A stretch of 64,000 nucleotides of DNA from Sipunculus nudus. Taxonomy: Eukaryota > Annelida > Sipuncula > Golfingiida > Sipunculidae. The position numbers and the translations under genes are program-made. Under the pieces are notes generated by a model that saw only the letters and a list, made by a program, of their open reading frames with translations, had not been told where the DNA came from and did not search any database. Shown piece by piece: positions 12,483 to 24,369 of the stretch; within the stretch, counting starts at the first letter, position 1, and every line of letters begins with the position of its first letter. The stretch is taken from the NCBI GenBank assembly GCA_026874595.1, contig CM049317.1, forward strand, positions 52,657,618 to 52,721,617. Reading direction: 5' to 3'.

Positions 12483-13635
12483 TTTTACTTGCAGATTATC
12501 ACTTTACCGTGCTGGGTCATTTGCTCTGGTTACAAATAGCTACTATTTTGATTCTTATACTTAACACTGGCTTCGTTGTAACAGCATTACTGAAATCACT
12601 GACCAGAAAAATGAAGTTAGTGGAAAACTTAATACTATACCTAACTGAGTACAGCTTACCTTGAAACATTAAGGATACGAATCGAGTTAATCTTACCGGT
12701 GTGACACTGACCGAGATTAGTAAATATTTAAGCGTTTGTCTTTTACCTTCTTACAGTGCTGGCAATGTGTAAACATGGAAAGAATTGCCAAGGAATTTGA
12801 CTGAATCTTTAGAAATTTCTTCTTTAAAATTCAATATGAATAAAATCTTCAATATCATGAATCTAAAGCCTATATTGTAATAAATACTCAACAGTTTCAA
12901 TTTATTATTTATATTTTATGTATTTATATATATTCTATAATTATCAGTTCAAGAGAACCTATATAAATTGGCGTAACAAAGCCTACATTTAATCTTATGT
13001 TATGCATCTACTTCCTATTTCCAATATTTATCTATATGGCACATCTTTCGATCCATCTGTTTGGCCAAGGTGTAGCATAAGGGTAGCATAAATAATTGCT
13101 TAACTGTTTATTTTTTTTTTCAAGTAAAAATGTTAATATATTTTGATCCTGCCTGAACTAGGTTATATAAAGTAGATTAGGTTAATGCAGCCCTACCTTA
13201 AATATTTATGTTAATGTAGCAATTTATTTTTTTGTAATAAAAGGATTGGGGGCATCCCGTTATAGTATGAGGGTTTGGGCTTGGTCCAAAACAGCGTAAT
13301 CCAGCTGTTATATTGGCCAGTACCATACCACTAACCTCTCTTCGCACCAAGCACTTCGAGGTGTGCTTCTGTGTCACACTTTTCGCCTTTTTCAAACCCA
13401 TACAGGATTATGGCTTCAAGTTTCTTGACATTTCTCATCGGGCTGCTATTTTTATACTAACTAAACTCAGATGTCGCAGGTTGGAAGTCGCATGGCCAGA
13501 TTATGCGTTTTCGCTAGTAATATATACATGTACATTTGCTCGTCAAAATCGTGTTGCAGAACACCTGGGTTACAGGTTCGAGAAGATAGCGCCAAATACT
13601 TGCGAGGTTGTGTGACTGGATTACCATGTAATGAG
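12480..13635. other. No gene seen
   Basis: AT-rich to about 13.2 kb, then a GC-richer stretch (13250-13630) open in several frames on both strands without recognised motifs. Multiple overlapping frames of equal quality argue against any single one. Confidence 0.4.
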
Positions 13636-13640
13636 AAGTC

Positions 13641-13944
13641 CAGGGGCGTATCCAAGAGGGTGTCGCAGGGTACCATGGTGTCCCCCTCCACCCGACTTTG
13701 CGTGCATTTAGGGCAAAACATTCTAGACAGTATTATCTACCAAGAAAATTAAGATTTTCCTCTTGTTTTCAGTCTTAGAAGGGTACAAGGTAAGTGCAGT
13801 AGGCTGATTATATATTATATTATATTATATAACATATACACTCCTTGTCAAGGGGTATATGCTGTAGCCCACTCCCCCTCCCGAGACCCGTTCGAGGCCC
13901 CCCTCCCACTCCCCCCACCCCTCTTAATACTGGCTGCGCCCCTG
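13641..13944. mobile_element. hAT-like MITE
   Basis: A 304-bp element with inverted ends: left CAGGGGCGTATCCA, right TGGCTGCGCCCCTG. AAGTC directly flanks both ends (13636-13640 and 13945-13949). CAGGGGCG-type termini are typical of hAT-like MITEs, although the visible duplication is 5 bp rather than the usual 8. The interior is non-coding and ends in a C-rich stretch at 13870-13922. Confidence 0.6.
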
Positions 13945-13949
13945 AAGTC

Positions 13950-14749
13950 TCGTATGTTGATCGGAGTTCTGAGACAACACCTACAACACTGGTGCCTCCC
14001 TTTCCGCCATAGTGTTAACCAAAAATCACCTCGGAGGTGAAGGGCGATTTCAGCCAGTACACATATTTACATGTACACGCTCCACTGATAGACATTAAAT
14101 AAATCGAATAAAATGGTGTACTTTACTTCCTTTTAAAGCATCATGATCTCACATCTTAAACCTGTATGTCAAAAATATCATATACCATCGCTACATCGCT
14201 ACCATGGTATCTCGGATGTTAACGCACAAAAATTCCGTGTGCTTGGTTTGGAGGCATCATCTATGTGTGTCGTTTATTTATAACATACACCACATACATA
14301 GCTAAATATATGGTCCGAGTAGGCAATATTCTACTTTTCTAGACACAGTGGAATTTCGCTCGCTTGACGAAAAGAAAATACAAAAAAATTCTTCATATAT
14401 TGAAATGTTGTATATGATCAATACAAAATTTAGCCGATGTTTTATACCTTAAAGTATTCTTTTGAGGAGTTTGTGTAGCACCTGGTTTTCATAGGATCTG
14501 GTCTTGATTGTTGGGAGACATCCTTGTGTACAATGTTCTATCCATGTTTTATGGTTAATCTGTTATGACTTTATCAAAGCGCACATGGTGGATGTTGAAG
14601 TACAGAAATATATCTAACGGTTGTACTGGTTTAGCAAACAATGTACATTTAGACAGTGGTTTTTGTAAGAGGACATCATTCCTCATCGATATTTTTAGTA
14701 AGATTTTCGGTAGGATAAGGTCTTTTACTCTGGCATCTCGGGAAACTCT

Positions 14750-14752
<3 letters not shown>
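13950..14752. other. No gene seen
   Basis: Ordinary intergenic sequence. A minus-strand frame at 14555-14752 (65 codons) abuts the next microsatellite and has no recognised domain. Confidence 0.45.
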
Positions 14753-14806
<54 letters not shown>

Positions 14807-14819
14807 ATATATATATATA
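14753..14819. repeat. (TA)n-(GT)n-(TA)n compound microsatellite
   Basis: A TA run, then eight GT units, then a second short TA run. Confidence 0.95.
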
Positions 14820-16197
14820 GGCTTCTGATAAATTAAGTATCGGTTATATTTGACTTTACGGGTCCTAAGGGGTATTTTGATTGACGTCTCTCCTCCTCTC
14901 GAAACCGGTTTTTCATTTCACTTTTTAGAAAAAATTGCTTGGAAAAGAAATTCTATACAGGATAATTATTATTAAATAAACTGATAATCAGTATGTTTAG
15001 TTTCACGGACGATAATTCGCCTGCAGATGCAAATTACCATCGAATGGAAAGTTTTTATCATTTTAATGAGGCATTTTTTTCGGTGCGGGATAAAAAAAAA
15101 TACATGTTTATCTAATTGCTCTGAATGGCTGCAAGCAGATAACGCATTGGAAATAGAGACATCGTATGTTGATAATCGGTTATCCTGCTGGTGTATGCAG
15201 GCTCGTTTCAGAGGGACGTACACCAAAAGACACGAGATGCGGGCCTTGTGGTTTTGTAGCATTACTTATACACGATATATGTTACGATATTACGATATCT
15301 AATATTACGAACGTGATCATTTGTTTTTTTCAACCCGGACCAAACTGTGGTAGAGTCACACTTCCCTGTTCAGGAATAAAACGGACACTCACGGTTACGT
15401 ATACTTCTATTTTGAAAGATGGTGGTTCCGGTTGGCTTTAACGGGCTCTTACTGTGATTACTTTCACAAACGATTTCATTTGGAATAGGGAGTTATACCT
15501 CATGTATTCCAGTATTATATTTGCTGTATATTTATGGGTCGTCTCGTTACAATGGCAGGGGACGTGTGGGGACACGTTTCATGGGTCCAGGGATGAACGT
15601 CCACTCGTTGGTGAGTACATTAATAACCACTGTCATTTTGATATACCTCAAACATAAGGTTCATTTTTGGGGAAAATATATCATAATAGAGACCTGGTAT
15701 TTGTACCCAGTCTTCATAGTGTCTACACTAATGGTTTATCCTAAGGTTGTACCATACGCATAAACTTGTGCATGCCCTACTTACAAGCCCATGTTGAAAA
15801 AAAAAAGAACGCTACTATATCGGAATCATGGAATTTCAAGCACAAACATATGTAGCTTATTTATTGATTAGACGCATCTGGATATTTTTTATTGCAATCT
15901 GAGGTCTCCTGAATTTTCGAAGATATTAATTTAGGGGGGTCGTGCCTGATGCGCAGGGATAACAACTGATAATGTAACAATCATCCTATAATGTAATATT
16001 AAAGGATAATGTAATAACAAATCAACCTATAATGCATTACTAACAGATACAATTAATCATAATTTGTTATAACATTATCATTTAATATGACATTATAGAA
16101 AGATTATTACATTACCAGTTGTACCACGCCCCTTTTGAGTACGTCCCCTGACGGTCGACCTCGCATTGAACCCTTGTCGGTGGCTCGCCATTATACA
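14820..16197. other. No supported gene
   Basis: Several 60-96-codon frames overlap at 15000-15660. One ends next to a strong donor (CGTTG|GTGAGT at about 15610) but no paired acceptor or domain was found. The AATGTAATA-type motif recurs irregularly at 15960-16110. Confidence 0.4.
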
Positions 16198-16219
16198 CCC
16201 CCCCCCCCCCCCCCCCCCC
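16198..16219 (+). repeat. 22-base poly-C tract
   Basis: An uninterrupted run of C, i.e. poly-G on the minus strand. Confidence 0.95.
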
Positions 16220-16605
16220 GGTACCATAAGAATGCCACACAACAGAGCGCTCACCCCCGCAAAGAGAAAACAACCCTGCTGCATCCATCCCTTTATCCTG
16301 ATTAACACCAGTCAGGTCTTCCTAGACCTGTCTTCTTATCCTACATTTCAGTGTTACCAGGTAACACTCTACAATATTATTTAAGTTTCAACAGATCAAA
16401 AACATTTTGCTCGATCCTCCTCCGTTTTATCTGCATCCGCATCATGATTTCATTTGGTCTTCCCTGTCCCATGCTCCAATATGCCACAAAATGTCCTGGA
16501 AAAAGAGACACTTATGCTTAAAATTAAACAAACAAACAAGCAGAGGGACGGAGGTTTCGGGTAGGGGGGGAGAGAGGGGGGCACAACCTTTATGAAGGAG
16601 GTAAT

Positions 16606-17510
16606 ACATCTCCGTCTCACAAATACATCTGTCTCCAAAATACATCTGTCTCCCAAATACACCTGTTTCCAAAATACATCTGTCTCCCAAAAACACCTGT
16701 CTCCCAAATACACCTGTTTCCCAAATACATCTGTCTCCCAAATACATCTGTCTCCCAAATACACCTGTCTCCAAACTACATCTGTCTCCCAATTACACCT
16801 GTCTCCCAAATACATCTGTCTCCCAAATACACCTGTCTCCCAAATACACCTGTTTCCCAAAAACACCTGTCTCCCAAATACATCTGTCTCCCAAATACAT
16901 CTGTCTCCCAAATACATCTGTCTCCAAAATACATCTGTTTCCCAAAACATCTGTCGCTCAAATACATCTGTCTCCCAAATTCATCTGTCTCCAAAATACA
17001 TCTGTCTCTCAAATACATCGGTCTCTCAAATACATCTGTCTCTCAAATACATCTGTCTCCAAAATACATCTGTCTCCCAAATACACCTGTTTCCAAAATA
17101 CATCTGTCTCCCAAAAACACCTGTCTCCCAAATACACCTGTTTCCCAAATACATCTGTCTCCCAAATACATCTGTCTCCCAAATACACCTGTCTCCAAAC
17201 TACATCTGTCTCCCAATTACACCTGTCTCCAAAATACATCTGTCTCCCAAATACATCTGTCTCCCCAAAAAACATCTGTCGCTCAAATACATCTGTCTCC
17301 TAAATACATCGGTCTCCAAAATACATCTGTCTCTCAAAAACATCGGTCTCTCAAATACATCTGTCTCTCAAATACATCGGTCTCCAAAATACATCTGTCT
17401 CCCAAATACACCTGTCTCCCAAATACATCTATCCCAAAATTCATCTGTCTCTCAAATACATGTCTCCCAAATACATCTGTCTCTCAAATACATCTGTCTT
17501 TCAAATACAT
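16606..17510 (+). repeat. 17-bp minisatellite, about 53 copies
   Basis: Tandem copies of ACATCTGTCTCCCAAAT with common variants ACACCTG, CTGTTTCC, CTCTCAAA, CATCGGTC and single-base indels. Because 17 is not a multiple of 3, three units (51 bp) give a 17-residue period: SVSQIHLSPKYICLPNT on the plus strand, and a GRQMYLGDRCIWETDVF-like period on the minus strand. The plus frame at 16592-17512 is open for 306 codons. This follows arithmetically from a stop-free unit, so it does not by itself show a protein. A stretch of about 175 bp is present twice, 424 bp apart (about 16631-16807 and 17055-17231). Confidence 0.95.
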
Positions 17511-19333
17511 AAACTAAACGTTAATTGCGGTTTGGCTCGTTATGTCATTTGTGGTTGATATGCAAAACAAGGGACCTATGGGTCACTGCGCTCTGCTGAA
17601 GTTTGAAATTTTTGCAAATGCAAAATATGCAAAATATTCTATTGTAATTGGTTTCATATATATAAGCATATGAGAAGTTAAGAGGAAAGGGCCCTCCTAC
17701 TTGGTTATAGTGAAGTTCAAAATATATGATTGCGAAACTAATACTCTGACAAGACTGTCATGAAGAAAAAAAATAAAAGTTTTGAGATACTGTGATACAT
17801 ATGAAAAATTTGCAAATGGACAGACCAGTGGACAGAATTCACTAGTACCTTTATTTCACTTTCAAGGGAATAATGCATTTAAGTTTATATTTAATCCTAT
17901 TTTTTTTTAGCATATCCACATTTTCCATTAATAGTTTTTATCAGATTCATATTTTTATTTACAAGATTAATAAATTTGTAATAAAAAAATCTGAAAATAT
18001 AAGTTAAAATATCAGAATTCTAAGTTGCAATCATTATTTATCCAGTGTGTAGCTCCTATCGGGTCATATTATGCATACACATATATTTTATTATTTTTAA
18101 AACACAAATGTTTAAACTGAATTTAAAAGAAAATAATGCCACAAAATGGCATCTTCAAGATTATTCCTTGAATCACTATTAAAAAGTTGTGTACATTAAA
18201 ATTTTATGTACATGCTTAATTCTATTCACCAAAATAAAAGTTTCAGTAAATTTGATAAAATAAAAACATCTTTTCAATAAAGTATACACACTGTTGGTTG
18301 AATGAGGGACAAACAATATCATTATGCTAATTACTATCTCAGCTTTAATTTATTACTGGAATTAATAGTCAGTTTCACACCTGGTGAAGTTTTTACTCCT
18401 CTGAAGAAAGGAATTACTTATCTGATGAACATCCACACTTTCATAGCAATACACCACTTTGTGGATACAGTTAAATGTGCACTTTAATAATTGTAACCCT
18501 GGTGGTACATACAAAATCTAAAATGTAGCATAGCCTAGAATAAGAATGAATCAAATACAGAAAATTATAACATTCATCTAGTTTTTGCACCCATGGGTGG
18601 GGGGAGGGTGGGAATGCAGGGCAGGGGAGGGGGGGGGGGATGGAGCCTGATAGTAGTGGTCAAGCTGAGCCAAGGCCAGCATCCTGGAGAGGGTTACATA
18701 ACACAAGTCAAGGCTGTACTACTAGGTGGGCTTGATGTAAACAACACTTGACATGGTGTTTAAAAACTTGAATAAAAGCTCTCTTTTCAATAATTCCTTG
18801 TAATTCAAGTGTTTCAGATTTTAAAAGATTAAATCCTTATGTATGTATTCGGTGAAAATTAAATAAACAGTGCTTACGGGGAAAAAAACGTGCCCTAGCC
18901 AAAGATGGACAAAATTTAAGGTATTGATTTTTATTTATGCTAACAACTTAAAATATTTGCAAAATTCAGATCTAATTTGGGATAAACAATTGAATCTTGA
19001 TTAAATAAAGTTATATCCCTGAAAAAAAAGTCTCCAGCTTCAGCAATTCTAATGGTAAGTGAGTAAATATATTTCCAGATTTTTAAACAAGAAAGAAACA
19101 TGCCATGGTCAAACTTGGGCAAAATGTTAGGTACCAAATTTATATTTTTCCAATATTTAAAAAAACATTAAAAGATTTTGATCTAATTTTTGGTATACAA
19201 TTAAATGTTGATTAACTCAAGTTGTATTACTGAAAAAAGTCCCTAGGTTAAACATGTTTGGTCTTATGTGACCAAATATCTTCCCTGATTTTTCTTACAA
19301 AGTCCATTATGTTTGAGCCTATTACTTTTTTAA

Positions 19334-19803
19334 AGGGGCCCAATCACCTAAAAAGCATGTTGAGTTAACACGAAAAATAGCTTCTTTCCTTTAAAATAAA
19401 TATGTACCTACCAAAATATTGCCCTGAAACCGTTTGCTTTCTCCTGTAAACAAATGTTAAAAACAGTGGACCGGGCACGATTAAAGGTGTCAACATGAAC
19501 ACAGCGCGTGGGGCCGTTTGCATCGAGCCAAAACACATGTCAATCGGGAGATGCCAAAAATGTAATTCATGTTTCTGCTGGCTAAAACACAACGTGTTGC
19601 CCTTCTTAATCGGACCTCCGGTCACGCGGCCTTGTTATGGTAAACAGACTGTGTTTACCAACACGCAAAGCCATAACATGGTGTTAAACAACTGTACGCG
19701 AGATGAGACCTTATGCTGGGTTGGTTTTATTGGGAAACATTTGTATCAAGCAAGACTGAACTGATAGTGTGAAAGAATAGATTTAGCTCCTGATTATGTC
19801 CCT
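19334..19803. mobile_element. piggyBac-type MITE, nested
   Basis: A 470-bp element flanked on both sides by TTAA (19330-19333 and 19804-19807), the target duplication of piggyBac elements. The ends are inverted: left AGGGGCCCAATCAC, right GATTATGTCCCT, differing at a few positions. The interior is clearly richer in G+C than the surrounding repeat. Short frames on both strands have no recognised domain and no transposase is present. Confidence 0.65.
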
Positions 19804-20036
19804 TTAAATATGAAGAAAACCAGATGAGTGGTTTTGATATTAGGCAGTCCTGAATAATGAAAATAGATTTATAATAGAAACACAGATGTATTTATTTTTC
19901 TAAAAATATATATTTTTTAAATTTGCAAAATAATAAATATCTGAAAATAACATTTGATTCAGGATTGGAAAAGTTGTATACATTGGATCGGAAACAGCAA
20001 TGGGTTAAAGAATGTTAGCAATGCAACATATCTGCT

Positions 20037-20054
20037 TGGGGGGGGGGGGGGGGG
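20037..20054 (+). repeat. 18-base poly-G tract
   Basis: Uninterrupted G run followed by GCAGGGCAGGG. Confidence 0.9.
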
Positions 20055-20929
20055 CAGGGCAGGGTTGCCACATGTGATTCTACATTTGTAAAAGCAGTGT
20101 TGCATCACTGATACGTTTACCCAGACAAGGCTGTAGGGACCAGACATGGCTGGTCTGGATCTTCAAAATGTAAATACATTAGAGCCTCAGAAAAAACTTC
20201 AATAACTCAAATATGTTTAAGCTTTTACTTTCAAATTTCAGAATTTAACAGAATAAATCTATATATATGTATATATCGACGGTGAAAAGTAAATCAAATG
20301 TTCTTGAAAAAGGGGGCATGGTCAAACTTGGGGAAAATTAAAGGTACCAATTTTATATTTTTGCAAATATTTAATAAAATTAAAAGATTTTGATCTAATT
20401 TTGGTATACAATTAAATTTTGATTAATAAAAGTTGTATAACTGAAAAAAAGTCCCTAGCTTCAACACTTTTTCTCTTAAGTGACCAAGTATCTTTCCTGA
20501 TTTATACAAAGTCCATTATTTTTCGGCACATAACTTTTTATCATTTATAAAATACTGACTTTATTTCTGGCATGTACATCGGAACTATATAGAGGAATAT
20601 TTATGGTAAATATGAAGAAAACCAGATGAGTGGTTTTGATATTAGGCAGTCCTGAATTGTGAAAATAGATTTTTGATAAAAAAATGAGGTTTTCCCTTAA
20701 AGGAACGATGTCCTTTTGACCCAATTTTCGGTATGGTAGGAGCTTTTGGGGACATCTAACTATATGCCGAATTTCAGATTCGTGGGTCCAATGGTGTCGA
20801 AATGTGCCAGTCTTACGGACGGACATCCGGACGGACGGATTGACGGCCGGACGGACTGATGGACGACGGACAATTAACCACGACTATAGCTCAGATGACT
20901 TATAGTCAGCTGAGCTAAAAATGTATTGA

Positions 20930-22019
20930 GGGTCATTAGCTTTTAACTCTAAAATCGGAAAGAAAACTTTCCTTTATTTTTATTTGTTAACAAGGAAGAG
21001 ACATGGAGGCAAAAAAAAAAAAAAAAAAAGATTTTAAAAGAATTTAATATAAGCTTACAAATAGAGCTATCCGTTTACTATGTAAATAAATTTAGTTTTT
21101 AAAAGTTTTAATGACATGGATGAATGAATGAAATGTTCATCAATACATATACCAGTATAAAGAACACTATACTGGCTTTAAAATGATACATATTTTATTG
21201 TGTCGAATACGTATAAAACATTAAGACTAAACCTTAGACGTATGTCTTAAGCTAAACTATATCTTTGCCGTATTAGTTTACAAGCTACATGCAATATGAA
21301 TGAATTAATTACAATACATTTTACTTTGCAATATTTGCTGTACATATTTGTATTTGTTATATCAATTTTGTATTTTGTGGGTATTATTGTGAACAAGACT
21401 TGCTTTGGTAACAACATGTGATTGGGAAAAATAAAGAAAAAATATGTTTTAAAGAAAAACATATGCGATATTGTGGGTGGGTTGATATACGAATGTAACA
21501 GCATCGAATTAGAATTAATGGGTTCATATATGGCTAGGAGTTGTAAATACAATCGTTACTTGATAATCCGACACTAAATGTAATACAACATTTGTCAGCT
21601 TATGTCAGCGATAAGCGGCATTGATTCCGTGGGCTCTGCTGTCGCATGCGGGGTATCCCTCCGCGGTCACGGGGGTAAACTCTGGAGTGTGTCCAGACCT
21701 CGTTCTCCACCTCCGCTTTGTTGGACGTGTTTTCAGCGAGTTCGTCGGCACAGACTTGTTAATATCCGCGTATACTGCCTGCATTTGGCTGTATTTGATC
21801 GTGCATATCCTTAAACGCGTCCAAGATGACATTCCCCAAAGAGATTCAAAGGACTAAACCGTGGTCCCCACATTGAAAAGTGTTTGTCCACTAAATGATA
21901 CAAACTGGCTTGATTAGTGAAACAAACTGACTGAATCAGTGGGTGCACCCCATGGTTAGAACAATGTATGTTCTGAAAGATGTCATGTTTAAGAACATTG
22001 GTTTTACTTTAAATTACAG
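20930..22019. other. Presumed 5' flank or intron of the lectin receptor
   Basis: AT-rich except for 21600-21850, which is GC-richer and open in plus and minus frames of 70-78 codons without a recognised domain. The plus frame there contains a hydrophobic run (ISAYTACIWLYLIVHIL), but nothing ties it to the downstream exons. The stretch ends in the acceptor at 22019. Confidence 0.4.
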
Positions 22020-22262
22020 ACTGCTGTAACCGCACAAACAGTGACTTGTATTGTCGGATTACTGCGTCCAAAAATGCCAACTGGAGAGACGCAAATGAAA
22101 GTTGCCGGCAGGCCGGAAGTGACGTTGGTCTTCCGCAGGACCAAACTGTGGTAGAACATCAGAGGCTACTGAAAATTATGAGAACTCTCGGATATCAGAC
22201 GATTTTTCTTGCCCTGAGGAGCAAGGAACTAGACAATTGGATGTGGATCAATGGCACTCCAG
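22020..22262 (+). CDS. C-type-lectin-like receptor, CTLD 1, first exon
   Basis: Acceptor TTACAG ends at 22019 and donor CCAG|GTATTA follows 22262; both borders are phase 1. The exon begins (x)DCCNRTNSDLYCRI, with the extra N-terminal cysteine pair of a long-form CTLD, continues NANWRDANESCRQAGSDVG (helix alpha-1 with the first conserved Cys) and ends DNWMWINGTPG, the W-x-W strand just before the ligand-binding loop. CTLDs are secreted or cell-surface ligand-binding folds. The carbohydrate EPN/QPD motif would lie in the next exon and is absent there, so classical calcium-dependent sugar binding is not supported. The upstream exon, which must end in a single base of a split codon, was not identified. 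Confidence 0.85.
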
Positions 22263-22639
22263 GTATTAAGGAATCTGTTTACCATCTGCTGTTGATATAA
22301 CCATCCAGGGCGGTCAAGGGGTGGGGGGGGGGGGGGGGGTGTAGCAAAGGGGATATGGTCAATGTAATGCTCGCCCCTGATATTCACAGAGTATTTATAT
22401 ATTGGATATAAATTATATTATTAATTAAAGTGATAGGCTTTGGTTCCATTTCTGAGATTACGATGAAATATTAGATAGAAAAACCTAGATTAAAATTAGC
22501 CTATACTTGAAACATTACAAATTATTTTTTTAAAACTGTATACTTGATTGTAATATATTTGAAATGTGTCACACAGACAGTAGCATGCAAAACGGCCGAG
22601 ATTACAACGATCAAAAGTCAATCTGATAAAAAAACTAGA

Positions 22640-22855
22640 AATATGCATTCTCAGGAACGTAGACCAATTTGCCATTGTGCATATGTGACTGCACATTTGT
22701 GAATATTCCTTGAAGTCCTTGTTCCGGAACATGAGTCGGACCCACGGTTTAATCATTCATTTCTCTATTTGTCCATTCCCGAGGTGCCATTAAATTATGG
22801 GATACCGTTCATGATTGCGTGAGGTATGTTGTAAACAAACACACCACGAACCAGT
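22640..22855 (+). repeat. LINE/SINE-like 3' tail family, copy 2
   Basis: Begins AATATGCATTCTCAGGAACG, as does 34378 onward, and contains TTTGTGAATATTCCTTGAAG as near 34985. It ends with CGTTCATGATTGCGTGA, then GTTGTAAACAAACAC, matching the tail at 10170-10255. Confidence 0.5.
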
Positions 22856-22860
22856 GGTGG

Positions 22861-22995
22861 ATCCAAAAGTTCGAGAACGTGGGGGGGGGGGGGGGACTAA
22901 TGTACAAGATTAGCGGTTGATGGGTATTAAGCATTATAATGGGATGGGGGTGGAGGGGGGGGGGGGGAATTGAGTAGCATATTCCCTCAGCTTGT
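22861..22995. repeat. Short hAT-like remnant carrying poly-G
   Basis: GTGGATCCAAAAGTTCGAGA at the left and GCGCCCCTATAG at the right resemble CAGGGGCGGATCC-type MITE ends. Between them lie two runs of at least 12 G. Confidence 0.35.
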
Positions 22996-23994
22996 GCGCC
23001 CCTATAGCTCCATTTTTTCCCATTCATTAACTGTTATAGTTTATATAATGTGTTTCCTTCTAGATAAAGACGGGTGATAAATAAACAAAAGGTAGACATA
23101 CTGTAAGCACTTAATTTGGATTTGTTGGTGTGATCGAGATAATTTACCTTCGTGTAAGCATATGGAAGTTGGCTTTATATTCGGGAGGTTGTTATTTCGT
23201 GATTTTTACATTTTTAGTGTTTCGTAGGTTTAACTTTCGCGATGTCACAATACACCAACCTTCCCATCTACATTTTATATTATATAAATAGAATAAAATT
23301 GTGTAAAAAAGTAATAACTGGACGGGGACCCGAGGGAACATGGAACCTGTTTGAATTATTGCTCATTATTGGCAGATGCTTTGCAAGATCTGATATTTTT
23401 AGTATAGCAGCTTATCAGTAATTGGTTAAATGAAAGATGTATTGTTTTTCTTTATAATACAATATTTCGCCTTTCGACTTTTCTTCGGCGATGGGGCCTT
23501 TTATTTAGAAAGGTATCAATTTCTCTATAGTAACCCTTTCGCGATTATCGGGAAATTGAAACTCTTATAAACAAAAAGGCAGTCACAAAGAGCGTAGTCT
23601 ACGCGTAGTGAGCTGTTATTACGCTCTGACGCTTTTCATGTGCCTGTAACAGCTAGAAACATGCAAGCAGACTGTGGCTAAATTACGTACGACAGCACTA
23701 GCCTAAACTTGGATACTACGGACAGCCGTTTAATCTGTTAATATTACATCAATCCTCTGCCGTTTTATTTGCCTTTTTTTATCTAAAAATAAAAAGAAAA
23801 GAAAATCTGACGCATGACAAAGTTATATCTAATGACCACTTCCATTCTTTTCTGGTTTGCTCAAACACACACACTTACATAAAAACATGTCACCTTAGTT
23901 ACATTCTTAAGGATCAATGTTTAGAATACTCTTTGGAAGTACTTTAAATATTATTCTATCTATTAGGGACGCCATTGTTTTATGGTAAAAGACA

Positions 23995-23998
<4 letters not shown>

Positions 23999-24030
<32 letters not shown>
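23999..24030 (+). repeat. (CT)n microsatellite
   Basis: Sixteen CT units within the intron, about 60 bases before the next acceptor. Confidence 0.95.
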
Positions 24031-24033
<3 letters not shown>

Positions 24034-24088
24034 GAATATTTATCTGTAATAAACCAAATTACATGTATTTTGCCATAATATTTTGCAG

Positions 24089-24211
24089 GCAAAGCTCCTA
24101 CTATCGGGAAACAAAATGGAAGTTGCGGGTCATTTTCAGTGAACGATCGAAAGGTGGTCAAAAGTGACTGTTTCTCCAAACAACCCTATAAATATGCTTG
24201 CAGACATAACG
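24089..24211 (+). CDS. C-type-lectin-like receptor, CTLD 1, second exon
   Basis: Acceptor TTTTGCAG at 24088, donor AACG|GTACAA after 24211, phase 1 at both ends. Joined to 22262 the frame continues without a break. It codes for GSCGSFSVNDRKVVKSDC and then PYKYACRHN, which is the C-terminal third of a CTLD with its three remaining conserved cysteines. Where calcium-binding lectins have EPN or QPD and then WND, this exon has no such motif (VVKSDC stands at the WND site). The domain is therefore probably a non-canonical CTLD binding protein or another ligand. Confidence 0.85.
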
Positions 24212-24369
24212 GTACAACACTTTTATATAACAGATGTTATATAATTCACTCGCTTAGTAGAATATTAAAATAGCATTTTTATTTGTTTTTAATATTTTTT
24301 AAAAAGACGTTAACTACTAAATACATTAATGTCATGTTAAATTCTTAGCTTTCGCGATCACCTTTAGTC

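Larger units (their letters stand above)
17562..20925 (-). repeat. Long interspersed repeat with CAGCTGAG-type ends
   Basis: The left edge reads ACAAGGGACCTATGGGTCAC, followed by a degenerate GCTCTGCTGA. The right edge carries GGACGGACG repeats and then AGCTCAGATGACTTATAGTC, followed by AGCTGAGCT. The same two ends, in the other orientation, bracket 54488-55670. Inside, an approximately 230-bp segment (TTTTGATCTAATTTTGGTAT, then ACAATT) recurs at about 18900-19130, 19130-19330 and 20310-20540, and GATGAGTGGTTTTGATATTA recurs about 800 bp apart. No open frame of note. A separate MITE is nested at 19334-19803. Confidence 0.55.
22263..24088 (+). other. Intron within CTLD 1
   Basis: GT-AG intron. 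It contains two G-tract patches (22321-22340 and 22881-22968), a copy of the LINE/SINE-like tail family (22640-22855) and a (CT)n run at 23999-24030. Confidence 0.7.

Noticed and set aside
14555-14752. Minus-strand 65-codon frame beside a TA array as another Penelope-like end
   Set aside because: No GIY-YIG motif and no CTGANGA/GAAA core found.
15338-15356. GACCAAACTGTGGTAGA shared with the CTLD exon at 22140
   Set aside because: An isolated match of about 17 bases; the flanks do not code for a CTLD.
16442-17512. Five long overlapping ORFs as protein genes
   Set aside because: All are products of the 17-bp tandem repeat, whose unit contains no stop.
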